Source: DASQUK01 sp963813485 (lineage in GTDB: Bacteria > Actinomycetota > Acidimicrobiia > Acidimicrobiales > VFJN01). Taken from it: a stretch of 64,000 nt of DNA. The stretch is from positions 1 to 64,000 of the forward strand of contig CAWEZE010000006.1 of NCBI GenBank assembly GCA_963813485.1. Direction: 5' to 3'. The notes under the pieces were generated by a model, which worked only from the letters and a program-made list of their open reading frames with translations, ran no database searches and was not told the origin of the DNA. Made by a program: the position numbers and the translations under genes. The number at the start of each line of letters is the position of its first letter. Position 1 is the first letter of the stretch. Of this stretch, positions 1 to 7,477 are shown piece by piece.

Positions 1-750
1 GGCGACCAGGGCGACGCAGGCCGGCAGCAACTCGGGCCGAGTGGTGTCGATCCACAGCGCCCGGCCGTCGGGACCGTCGAAGCGGATCTTGTAGTAAGCA
101 CCCGGGATCTCCCTGTCCTGCATCTCTGCCTGAGCCACCGCGGTCTGGAAGTCGACGTCCCAGAGCGTGGGTGACTCGGCGCGGTAGGCGAGGTCGCGGC
201 GCAGCAGCCGCAGCAGTCCGCGCTGGCTGGCGTGCGTGGCCCGAGGGCCCACGCTGCGGTAGGTGTGCGACCAGTCCACGGACAGTCCGATGTTCGACCA
301 CAGCTCGAAGTACGCCTGCTCGAGTTGCTCGACGACCTCGCCGCACAGCTCCTGGAAGTTGGGGCGGCTGACGGCGACGGGCCGGTCCTTCTTGCCGGGA
401 TCGGCCGGCGGACGGAAGTCGGGGTCGTAGGGCAGCGACGGGTCACAGCGGGTGCCCGTCAGGATCTGGACACGGCGCTCGACGTTCAGGCCGTTGTCGT
501 CCCAGCCCATGGGGTAGAAGACCTCACGCCCCCTCATGCGCTGGTAGCGGGCGATCATGTCGGTGTGTGTGTACGAGCACACGTGCCCCGGATGGAGGGT
601 GCCCGACACGGTGGGCGGCGGCGTGTCGATGGAGAACACGTCGGCGCGGTCCTTCGTCCGATCGAAGCGGTAGATGCCGTCGGACGCCCAGCAAGCGCGC
701 CAGCGGGCCTCCAGACCCTCCAGGCTGGGCTTTTCGGGGATCGTGCTCAC
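1..750 (-). CDS. valS: Valyl-tRNA synthetase, N-terminal part (runs off left edge)
   Basis: The first 250 codons of a class I aminoacyl-tRNA synthetase that charges tRNA-Val in the cytoplasm. It starts at a GTG (bases 748-750, minus strand) and stays open to base 1. The segment PPPTVSGTLHPGHV (residues about 44-57) is the ValRS form of the ATP-binding HIGH signature, here HPGH. The TTRPELLPACVALVA stretch at the left edge is the conserved TTRPE motif opening the editing (CP1) domain. The KMSKS loop and the anticodon-binding part lie outside the window. The ValRS assignment rests on the PPPTVSGxLHxGHVxSYTHTD context, which separates it from LeuRS and IleRS. It is divergent from the decayed gene and sulfotransferase to its right. 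Confidence 0.93.
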   Translation of the reverse strand, partial: MSTIPEKPSLEGLEARWRACWASDGIYRFDRTKDRADVFSIDTPPPTVSGTLHPGHVCSYTHTDMIARYQRMRGREVFYPMGWDDNGLNVERRVQILTGTRCDPSLPYDPDFRPPADPGKKDRPVAVSRPNFQELCGEVVEQLEQAYFELWSNIGLSVDWSHTYRSVGPRATHASQRGLLRLLRRDLAYRAESPTLWDVDFQTAVAQAEMQDREIPGAYYKIRFDGPDGRALWIDTTRPELLPACVALVA

Positions 751-858
751 GGCGACAAAGGGTAGTTGTCCACTCCCGGGCGGCCTTAGTCGATAGCCGC
801 AGGCTCAGTATCGGCTCGATCTCCGGTTCTCGGTGGCGCTCGCCGCGCCACCGTCCTG

Positions 859-1029
859 ATGCTGGCCGCACTGGTGTCGGTGCCGACCGCCGTGGCGGCC
901 GCCGCACCCTCGACCGAGGCTCCGGGCGGCGGCGTCGCCCGAGACGGGGTGGTGTTGCCCGAGGATCCCGCCGAGGCCGACCTCAGCGGAGCAATTGGAT
1001 CGCTCGACGCCCGGCGGGAACGCCAGGGC
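859..1029 (+). pseudogene. Possible 5' remnant of a secreted protein
   Basis: An ATG at 859 opens a short stretch reading like a signal peptide: a hydrophobic MLAALVSVPTAVAAAA followed by a Ser/Pro/Gly-rich region. The same frame then runs into sequence resembling a dihydrofolate-reductase-like protein from about 1030. A signal peptide fused to a cytoplasmic reductase fold makes no sense, so this looks like the broken 5' end of another gene joined by deletion. No family could be assigned. Confidence is low because short hydrophobic stretches arise by chance in GC-rich DNA. Confidence 0.25.
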
Positions 1030-1418
1030 TACGAGGGGGGCGAGCACGGCACCAACTCCGAGATCATCGCGGAGAGGTTCGAGTCGGCCGGCGCGTACGT
1101 CACGGGCCGACGGATGGCGGACGGCGGGGAGGTGCCTGGCGCGACGAGCCCCCGTTCCACGCGCCGGTGTTCGTCGTCACCCATCGAGCCCGGGAAACCC
1201 TGATGAGGGGACGGCGGCACCAGCTTCACGTACGTCACCGACGGCCTGGAGAGCGCGATCGATGCAGCGGGGCGGCGGCGAGTGGGAAGGACGTGGCCAT
1301 CGGCGGCGGTGGCACGCTGCTGCGAAGCGCGATCGAGGCCGGCCTGCTCGACCAGCTGGACCTCCACATCGCGCCGGTGCTGGTCGGCGACGCGATGCGC
1401 CTGCTCCTCAGGACCTGA
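1030..1418 (+). pseudogene. Decayed RibD C-terminal / dihydrofolate reductase-like protein
   Basis: Pieces of one protein can be read only by changing frame three times. NSEIIAERFESAGAYVTGRRM lies in frame 1 (to about 1134), RDEPPFHAPVFVVTHRARE in frame 3 (to about 1210), GGTSFTYVTDGLESAID in frame 1 (1213-1272), and GKDVAIGGGGTLLRSAIEAG...IAPVLVGD in frame 3 to the stop at 1418. In order these match the RibD_C/DHFR-like fold, a pyrimidine or dihydrofolate reductase relative in which VTGRRM and GGGG-T contact NADPH. The lesions (-1, +1, -1) differ from the single +1 lesions elsewhere in the window, so true decay is likely. The N-terminal strand of the fold is missing. Confidence 0.6.
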
Positions 1419-1484
1419 GCGGCGTTTCGCACCAGCGACCGTCGGGTATGCAAGCGGCGGCCGGCCCCCGGCCCAGGACCGACG

Positions 1485-2423
1485 ATGGACACCACCGCTC
1501 CCCCTGTGGCCTTCTCGTTGGAGGACGCCCCTGATCGGCTGGCCTGGATCTTCGGCTCGTCCCGCAGCGGCAGCACCTGGCTGCTGCGCATGCTGTCCTC
1601 GCTCGAGGACATCGCACCCATCGACGATCCCCACCTGGGCCACCACCTGGGCGTTTGGCGGCCGATCTCCTTGGCGTGGGCCACGGCCGAGCACCCGCCC
1701 GCCCTGACGACCCTCGACCGGGTCAAGCACGACAAGGACAGCTACTTCTTCAGCGACCGCTACCGCACTGCCTGGGAGCCGGCGTTGCGCCGGCTCATCG
1801 TCGCCCGCTTCGACGCCGAGGTCGCGGACGCCCGGCGGGCCCATCGGCGAGAGCCCCTCGTGGTCGTCAAGGAACCCGGGTCACACGTCGCCGACGTGCT
1901 GATGACGCTGTTCCCGGAGTCGCGGATGATCTTCCTCCTTCGGGACGGCCGAGACGTGGTCGACTCGTGGCTGGCCGCCTATCGCCAGGGCTCGTGGGCC
2001 CTGGACGAGGGGGCGTTCCCCGTGACCGGAGCCGGCCGGGAGGCGCTGGTGCGCTGGCAGTCCGCAGTATGGGCCTTTCGCACCGCGGTCGTTCAGCGGG
2101 TGTACGACGAGCACCCGGCCGACCGCCGTGTGCTCGTGCGCTACGAGGACCTCGTGGCCGACCCCGCCCGCGAGCTGGCTCGGATCTGCGCCCACCTCCC
2201 CCTCGACGCGTCCGCCGACGTGCTCGCCGACGTCGCCGCCCGCCACGCCTATACGTCGGTGCCGCGGGCGGCCAAGGGCGACGAAAAGGAGATCCGCTCG
2301 GCGACGCCCGGCGGCTGGCACGACAACCTCACCCCGGCCGAGCACGACGTGATGCACGAGGTCATGGGCGCCAGGCTGGCCGAGCTCGGGTACCTCGAGC
2401 CGACGCACGTCGGCCCGGCCTGA
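1485..2423 (+). CDS. Sulfotransferase family protein
   Basis: A 312-residue cytoplasmic protein of the PAPS-dependent sulfotransferase superfamily, which moves a sulfuryl group from PAPS to an acceptor hydroxyl or amine. The 5'-phosphosulfate loop is visible at residues about 23-33 (FGSSRSGSTWL). A 3'-phosphate region (FLLRDGRDVVDSW) lies mid-protein, and RYEDLVADP near residue 215 is typical of the family. Length fits the usual 280-330 residues. The acceptor cannot be told from sequence. The ATG follows a short gap after the decayed reductase, and cysS follows 50 bp downstream on the same strand, which looks like a chance neighbour. Confidence 0.82.
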   Translation: MDTTAPPVAFSLEDAPDRLAWIFGSSRSGSTWLLRMLSSLEDIAPIDDPHLGHHLGVWRPISLAWATAEHPPALTTLDRVKHDKDSYFFSDRYRTAWEPALRRLIVARFDAEVADARRAHRREPLVVVKEPGSHVADVLMTLFPESRMIFLLRDGRDVVDSWLAAYRQGSWALDEGAFPVTGAGREALVRWQSAVWAFRTAVVQRVYDEHPADRRVLVRYEDLVADPARELARICAHLPLDASADVLADVAARHAYTSVPRAAKGDEKEIRSATPGGWHDNLTPAEHDVMHEVMGARLAELGYLEPTHVGPA

Positions 2424-2473
2424 AACGCCAATGCGTTCGGGTGCCGCGTAGACGCGCCGGTACCCTCGCGCCC

Positions 2474-3829
2474 ATGTTGCAGCTGTTCGACACCGCCAAG
2501 GGGGGCGTCGTGCCCTTCGAGCCCCGGGAGCCGGGCAAGGTGTCGATGTACGTCTGCGGGCCAACCGTGTACGGCCCGCCGCACCTGGGCCACGGCCGCT
2601 TCTCGCTGGTGTTCGACGTCCTGCGGCGGTACCTCGCGTGGTCCGGCAACGACGTCACCTACGTCTCCAACATCACCGACATCGACGACCGGATCATCGA
2701 GCGCGCCCAGCGGGAGGACCGCGACTGGCGCGACATCACGTCGCGCTGCGAGGGCGTGTGGTACCGGGCGATGGACAAGTTGAACGTCATGCGGCCCGAC
2801 CACGACCCCCACGCCACGGCCTACGTAGAGGGGATGGTCGGGCTCATCGAACGGCTGGTCGACCACGGCTTCGCCTACGAGACCGCCGACGGCGTCTACT
2901 TCCAGTCAGAACGGGTGGAGGACTACGGCCTGCTGGCACGCCAACCGCTGGAGAGCCTCAAGGCCGGCGCCCGGGTCGAGGGCACCGAGGAGAAGCGGTC
3001 GCCGGTCGACTTCGCGCTGTGGAAGAAGGCCAAGCCGGGCGAGCCGACGTGGCCGTCCCCGTGGGGCCCGGGCCGGCCGGGGTGGCACACCGAGTGCGTC
3101 GTGATGTCGCTCGACCTGCTGGGCGAGGGGTTCGACATCCACGGCGGGGGACAGGACCTGGCGTTCCCACACCACGAGAACGAGCGGGCCCAGGCGGTGG
3201 CCGACGGCCGGCGGTTCGCCCGCTACTGGCTGCACAACGGCTTCGTCGAGATCGAGGGCACCAAGATGTCGAAGTCGCTCGGCAACGTGACCAACCTGCT
3301 CGACCTCGTGGAGCAGTACGACCCGAGGGCCTACCGGCTGCTGGTGCTGGGCTCGCACTACCGCTCGCCGATCGACGTGACCGACGACAACCTGCGGGCC
3401 GCAGGGCGCTCGCTCGAAAGGCTCGACACCTTCGCCCGCAAGGCCGCCGGACTCGGGGTCACGGCCGAGCCCGACAGTGAAGCGCTTGATCGGTTCCGAG
3501 CGGCGATGGACGACGACCTCGACACGGCGAGGGCGATGGCGCTGGTGTTCGACCTGGTCCGCCGCGCCAACCCGATGCTCGGCGTCGGTGATGCCGAGGC
3601 AGCTGCGCCATTGGCGGCGGCCGTGATCGAGATCACCGGTGCCCTGGGCCTGGAGCTCGGCAGCGAGGGCGGCGAGGTTCCGGAGGCGATCCGGGAGCTG
3701 GCCCGCCAGCGGGAGGTGGCCCGCGTCGCCAAGGACTGGGACCGCGCCGACGCCCTGCGCCGCCAGATCGAGGCCGCCGGCTACGTCATCGAGGACACCC
3801 CGGCAGGCCCGGAGGTCCGGCCGGCCTGA
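2474..3829 (+). CDS. cysS: Cysteinyl-tRNA synthetase
   Basis: A class I synthetase of 451 residues that attaches cysteine to tRNA-Cys. The ATG at 2474 (MLQLFDT) is chosen because the protein then begins with the family's normal N-terminus; the frame is open further upstream but that part overlaps the sulfotransferase gene. Seen directly: CGPTVYGPPHLGHGR (zinc-ligand Cys and HIGH-like motif), HTECVVMS and PHHENE (remaining zinc ligands), and KMSKSLGN (KMSKS loop). The C-terminal DALR-type helical domain ends in a cationic tail. The full-length C-terminus and the KMSKSLGN context favour CysS over the paralogous mycothiol ligase MshC. Housekeeping gene, apparently intact. Confidence 0.95.
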   Translation: MLQLFDTAKGGVVPFEPREPGKVSMYVCGPTVYGPPHLGHGRFSLVFDVLRRYLAWSGNDVTYVSNITDIDDRIIERAQREDRDWRDITSRCEGVWYRAMDKLNVMRPDHDPHATAYVEGMVGLIERLVDHGFAYETADGVYFQSERVEDYGLLARQPLESLKAGARVEGTEEKRSPVDFALWKKAKPGEPTWPSPWGPGRPGWHTECVVMSLDLLGEGFDIHGGGQDLAFPHHENERAQAVADGRRFARYWLHNGFVEIEGTKMSKSLGNVTNLLDLVEQYDPRAYRLLVLGSHYRSPIDVTDDNLRAAGRSLERLDTFARKAAGLGVTAEPDSEALDRFRAAMDDDLDTARAMALVFDLVRRANPMLGVGDAEAAAPLAAAVIEITGALGLELGSEGGEVPEAIRELARQREVARVAKDWDRADALRRQIEAAGYVIEDTPAGPEVRPA

Positions 3830-3947
3830 GCTTCCTGCTGCGGGACGACTGCAAGGTCCGAGGGCTCGTCACCCATGGCGGCTGCCGGCGTTTACGAGTC
3901 GGGGTGTCCCGCTGGTTTCGAGACAGCGGGTTTGGTTGCTAGGCTAT

Positions 3948-3963
3948 GTTACCGATCGGTAAC
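3948..3963. promoter_or_regulatory. TetR-type operator palindrome upstream of the acyl-CoA dehydrogenase gene
   Basis: GTTACCGATCGGTAAC is a perfect 16-bp palindrome, 31 bp before the dehydrogenase ATG, in a stretch with -10-like TAGGCT/TATGTT. The same arms, GTTACC-N4-GGTAAC, recur at 27739-27754 directly upstream of the window's TetR gene. Operators of this form are typical of TetR repressors of fatty-acid and lipid genes. Confidence 0.7.
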
Positions 3964-3994
3964 CACCGGATCGGCATCGACCAAGGGCAGCGCC

Positions 3995-5212
3995 ATGAGC
4001 GAGTTCTCGTTGAACCTGAGCGAAGACCAGCAGCAGATACAGAAGTGGGTCCACGACTTCGCGGAGGAGGTCGTCCGCCCTGCGGCGCACGAGTGGGACG
4101 AGCGCGAGGAGTTTCCCTGGCCGATCGTCGAGGAGGCAGCCAAGATCGGGCTCTACTCCTTCGACTTCTTCGCCCAGGCATCGCTCGGCGATTCGTCGGG
4201 CCTGACGCTCCCGGTGGCGCTCGAGGAGCTGTTCTGGGGCGACGCCGGCATCGGCCTGTCCATCTTCGGCTCGGGCCTCGCGGCCGCCGGCATCGCCGGT
4301 GCTGGCCTTCCCGAACAGGTGCTGGAGTGGGTGCCGCAATGCTTCGGCACCGCGGACGCCATCCAGCTCGGCGCGTTCTGCGTGTCGGAGCCCGACGCCG
4401 GGTCCGACGTCAGCTCGCTCAAGACGCGGGCGACGTACGACGAGGCGGCCGACGAGTGGGTGCTCAACGGCACCAAGGCGTGGATCACCAACGGCGGCAT
4501 CGCCGACGTCCATGTCGTCGTGGCCACCGTGGATCCCAAGCTCAAGGGGCGGGGCCAGGCCAGCTTCGTGGTCCCGCCGGGAACCAAGGGGCTGTCGCAG
4601 GGGCAGAAGTACCAGAAGCACGGGATCAGGGCGTCGCACACCGCCGAGGTCGTCCTCGACGACGTGCGTATTCCCGGGCGCCTCTTGCTGGGCGGCAAGG
4701 AGAAGCTTGACGAGAAGCTTGCCCGGGCTCGCGAGCAGCAGAAGACCGGCGCCAAGCAGCCGGCGATGGCCACCTTCGAGGCCACCCGGCCTGCAGTCGG
4801 CGCCATGGCGGTGGGCATCGCCCGGGCGGCCTACGAGTACGCGCTCGACTACGCCAAGGAGCGCAAGGCGTTCGGCAAGCCGATCATCGAGAACCAGGCG
4901 ATCGCGTTCATGCTTGCCGACATGGCCACCGAGATCGACGCCTCCCGGCTGCTCGTCCACCGGGCCGCCTGGCTGGCCCGGAACGGCGGCTACAAGAACG
5001 CAGAGGGCTCGATGTCAAAGCTCAAGGCCGGCCGCACCGCGGTGTGGGTCACCGAGCGCGCCATCCAGATCCTCGGCGGGTACGGCTACACGCGTGAGTA
5101 CCCGGTCGAGCGCATGCACCGCGACGCCAAGATCTACGACATCTTCGAGGGCACCGAACAGATCCAGCAGCTCGTGATCGCCCGGGCGATCTCGGGCTTG
5201 CGGATCGAGTAG
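3995..5212 (+). CDS. Acyl-CoA dehydrogenase
   Basis: A 405-residue FAD enzyme that makes a trans-2,3 double bond in acyl-CoA and passes electrons to ETF; etfBA lies at 52.4-54.2 kb. The ATG at 3995 (MSEFSLNLSEDQQQ) gives the canonical N-terminus; an earlier in-frame ATG would include the operator. Domain signatures: FCVSEPDAGSDVSS in the first third, DDVRIPGRLLLG in the middle, RKAFGKPI and ILGGYGYTREYPVER in the C-terminal helical domain. The catalytic base is Glu385 in FEGTEQIQ. The last 25 codons, including Glu385, recur at 11110-11187, the far end of an integrative element, so the present 3' end was probably supplied by that element. Likely repressed through the palindrome at 3948. Chain-length preference is not readable. 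Confidence 0.95.
   Translation: MSEFSLNLSEDQQQIQKWVHDFAEEVVRPAAHEWDEREEFPWPIVEEAAKIGLYSFDFFAQASLGDSSGLTLPVALEELFWGDAGIGLSIFGSGLAAAGIAGAGLPEQVLEWVPQCFGTADAIQLGAFCVSEPDAGSDVSSLKTRATYDEAADEWVLNGTKAWITNGGIADVHVVVATVDPKLKGRGQASFVVPPGTKGLSQGQKYQKHGIRASHTAEVVLDDVRIPGRLLLGGKEKLDEKLARAREQQKTGAKQPAMATFEATRPAVGAMAVGIARAAYEYALDYAKERKAFGKPIIENQAIAFMLADMATEIDASRLLVHRAAWLARNGGYKNAEGSMSKLKAGRTAVWVTERAIQILGGYGYTREYPVERMHRDAKIYDIFEGTEQIQQLVIARAISGLRIE
5134..5212 (+). repeat. attL: 79-bp direct repeat, left copy
   Basis: The last 79 bases of the acyl-CoA dehydrogenase gene. Aligned to 11109-11187 it matches at 73 of 79 positions by hand. The six differences (five third positions and one TTG/CTG first position) are all synonymous, so both copies encode the same 25 residues from YDIFEGTEQ to the stop. 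The longest identical run is the first 24 bases. Confidence 0.8.
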
Positions 5213-5291
5213 TTCTACATGGTCTTTCGTTCTCTCATTGAACCACGTCGAAGGCTGATGGCTCAGGCAGCCGTTGGGTACTTGAAGTAAA

Positions 5292-5325
5292 CATCCCTAC
5301 TCCATCCCTACTTTTCGGCGTAGGG
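5292..5325. repeat. Integrase arm-type site candidates (left)
   Basis: CATCCCTACT occurs at 5292-5301 and again as CATCCCTACT at 5303-5312, with an inverted GTAGGG at 5320-5325, all between attL and the integrase start. The same word recurs at the other end of the element (10981-10990). Spaced short repeats beside a tyrosine-integrase att site usually are the enzyme's arm-binding sites. Confidence 0.5.
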
Positions 5326-5332
5326 TTGCGAC

Positions 5333-6460
5333 GTGGCGACCATCCGGGAGAAGCGGCCCGGCGTGTGGGAGGTCCGGGTCTTCACCGGTCGCGACGAGCG
5401 AGGCCGTCCCACACAGACCTCGCGCACGGTGCGCGGCACCAAACGCGACGCCCAGCGTGTGGCCGCCGACCTGACGGTCAGGGCGCCGACGTCCTCCGGT
5501 GGCCGCACGGTCGCCGATGCCCTCGACGCGTGGATCGAGGCGAACCGAAGCACCTGGGCGGCATCGACGCTGCGCGACCAGACCAGCCGATGCGAGCTCG
5601 TGCGCGACGACCCCATCTCGACGCTGCAGTTGGCCCGGCTCTCAGTGGCTGACGTTGAGCGATGGCACGCCCGCCTGCGGTCCGCCGGCGTCGGGGAGGC
5701 ATCGATCCGCAACCGACACCACGTGCTCCGTGCGGCGCTGTCCCACGCTGTTCGCTGGGGCTGGGTGTCGGCGAACCCCGCTGCCGCGGCGCGATTGGCG
5801 TCGCCTCGCCGCAAGCCCCGAACCGGCATGTCGATCGACGACGTGAGGGCCGTGCTGGCTGCGGCCAGCGAGCTCGACCCTGCGGCCGAGCTGGCGCTGC
5901 GGCTGGCCGCCGTCACGGGCGCCCGGCGGGCCGAGCTGGCGGCACTCCGCTGGGACGACCTGCGAGACGGGCGGCTGGTCATCGACGGCGCCATCGAGAT
6001 CCGCCGCACTGCCGAAGAGCCCCCCGTGCTCACAGACGCCGCGGCGAAGACGGCCAACCAGCGCATCGTCGCCCTCGACGCCGGAACCGTGCGCAGCATC
6101 CAGGCCTTGGCGGATCAGCGCAGGCAGTGGGGCCCGTGGATGTTCGCTGTCGGCGCGGAGCCGCCCAATCCCGATCGCATCGGCGGCTGGTGGCGGCGTG
6201 CCCGCACGCTCGCCGGTCTCGACTCGACGTGGCGGCTCCACGACCTGCGCCATTGGTCGGCCACGATCGGCATCAGCCGGGGCCACGATGTCCGCACCAT
6301 CGCCGGCCGGCTCGGCCACGCCAATCCCGACATGACCCTGCGCGTCTACGCCCACGCCGTCGAGGCCGCCGACCAAGGGGTCGCACTGACGCTCGGCGCT
6401 GTCCTAGCTGGAGAGGACTCTGATGGATCTCGAGCCGATCGAGACACACCTTCGCGATGA
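5333..6460 (+). CDS. Tyrosine-type site-specific integrase
   Basis: A 375-residue recombinase that would integrate or excise the surrounding element. An N-terminal AP2-like arm-binding region (about 1-50, REKRPGVWEVRVFTGRDERGR) is followed by a SAM-like core-binding domain (about 58-150) and a catalytic domain. Catalytic residues are visible: Arg198 in TGARRAEL, His303 and Arg306 in HDLRHW, His329 in LGHANP, and the nucleophile Tyr339 in RVYAH. All are present, so the enzyme could be active. The GTG start at 5333 has only a weak ribosome-binding site. It sits immediately inside attL, the usual place for such integrases. The 3' end overlaps the start of the next small gene. Confidence 0.9.
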   Translation: MATIREKRPGVWEVRVFTGRDERGRPTQTSRTVRGTKRDAQRVAADLTVRAPTSSGGRTVADALDAWIEANRSTWAASTLRDQTSRCELVRDDPISTLQLARLSVADVERWHARLRSAGVGEASIRNRHHVLRAALSHAVRWGWVSANPAAAARLASPRRKPRTGMSIDDVRAVLAAASELDPAAELALRLAAVTGARRAELAALRWDDLRDGRLVIDGAIEIRRTAEEPPVLTDAAAKTANQRIVALDAGTVRSIQALADQRRQWGPWMFAVGAEPPNPDRIGGWWRRARTLAGLDSTWRLHDLRHWSATIGISRGHDVRTIAGRLGHANPDMTLRVYAHAVEAADQGVALTLGAVLAGEDSDGSRADRDTPSR

Positions 6461-6831
6461 GGACGCACCGGACGACGTCGTTGTCCTTCTACGTGGCGGA
6501 CCAATGGTGGTTGAGAAGCTGGTTGAGCATGCCTTTCGTCAGATGCGTGACTTCAGTTGGCAGGACTAGCCGATGGCGTCGATCAGCGTCGACGGAATGG
6601 TCGGCAGGTGGACGGAGGAGCTCTTGCTCCGCGAGCGGCTCTGGTCGCGATCGAAACTTCGCCCGCGCAACGGTGGGGGCGGTCCGAGCCGCGGGCTTTG
6701 TCGTGCTCCCTACCCATGACGTGCCTCATTTCGATGTCGTGCTCGCGGAGGCATCGAGCGACGAAGCGGCGAGACTGCTTGCTGTGTTCGGCCCTGCCGT
6801 GAACAATCCCTACAAGCGCCGGAGGAGGTGA
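6423..6831 (+). pseudogene. Small actinobacterial protein of unknown function, broken
   Basis: Starting at ATG 6423 the frame reads MDLEPIETHLRDEDAP... and stops at TAG 6567-6569, resumes in the same frame at 6573 (MASISVDGMVG...), then needs removal of one A in the AAA at 6654-6656 to continue as FARATVGAVRAAGFVVLPTHDVPHFDVVL...NPYKRRRR to 6831. Read through, these join into one protein of about 135 residues. From memory it resembles a family of small conserved proteins found beside the next gene in other actinobacteria; no biochemical role is known to me. It is broken by a stop plus a +1 shift, consistent with decay of the element's cargo. Confidence 0.5.
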
Positions 6832-6834
6832 GCC

Positions 6835-7107
6835 GTGTCCCAGGAGATCGAGATCGACATACCGTGTGACGTCCAGCAGGTCGACGGGACCGGCTACGTC
6901 TGGACCTTCCTCGACGAGGCGCGCGACCCGTCCCGCATCACCGTCGGGGCGATCGTGGTGACGGGCGATGAGGTCGATCCCGTGCTCGCTCGAGTGGTCT
7001 CGCTCACCGAGCGCCCGGGTGGCACGAAGGTGCACCTCGAGCTCCTCCCAGGCGACCCGATCGAGTACGCCGAGGCTCTCACCCGGGCCCACCTGTTAAG
7101 CGCGTAG
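6835..7107 (+). CDS. Conserved hypothetical protein, partner of the preceding gene
   Basis: A 90-residue acidic soluble protein starting at GTG 6835, three bases after the previous stop, with AGGAGG at 6823-6828 as a strong ribosome-binding site. The sequence contains GYVWTFLDEARDPSRITVGAIVVTGDE and ends HLELLPGDPIEYAEALTRAHLLSA. It has no signal peptide, membrane helix or metal motif. The tight coupling to the broken upstream gene says the two formed a unit, perhaps a two-component module carried by the element. I do not recognise a function; an antitoxin or immunity role would be speculation. Confidence 0.6.
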   Translation: MSQEIEIDIPCDVQQVDGTGYVWTFLDEARDPSRITVGAIVVTGDEVDPVLARVVSLTERPGGTKVHLELLPGDPIEYAEALTRAHLLSA

Positions 7108-7477
7108 TCGGCAGCGGAGGCCTCAAAACCGACGACGAGGCCTGGGCCGAATAGCTCGCCCGCATCGCGTCGGTCTGCCGAACCTGCCTCTATCGGATCA
7201 AGGGCGCCGGCTACGCCGGCGCCGCACCGGGCCTGAGGCGGCGCCTCCGGCACCGTCCTCGGCCGAGCGCAGTAGACGGAGAACTCGGGAGCGGTCCGAG
7301 GCGCCAGGGTCCTATGTCGTGCCGGGCTGCCAGCCCCACGTGTCGAACGGGTTTCCCGACGATCCTTGCGTCCTACCTGGCGTAGCCACGCTGCTTCCCT
7401 CTCCTCCGAGTCGACATCACTGTTCGGCCGCCCCCCGTCACCGAGGAGCAGGGTCGGTCGCGTCCCGACGACCGCGA
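7108..7477. other. Intergenic stretch between convergent genes
   Basis: No convincing gene. A short reading ASVCRTCLYRIKGAGYAGAA near 7170-7230 is interrupted and could be debris. The only clear structure is the hairpin at 7203-7223. Confidence 0.4.
7203..7223. terminator. Hairpin, possible bidirectional terminator
   Basis: GGCGCCGGC-TAC-GCCGGCGCC is a perfect 9-bp stem with a 3-nt loop between two convergent genes. It lacks a T-tract, as is common in high-GC actinobacteria, so terminator function is inferred from position only. Confidence 0.45.
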
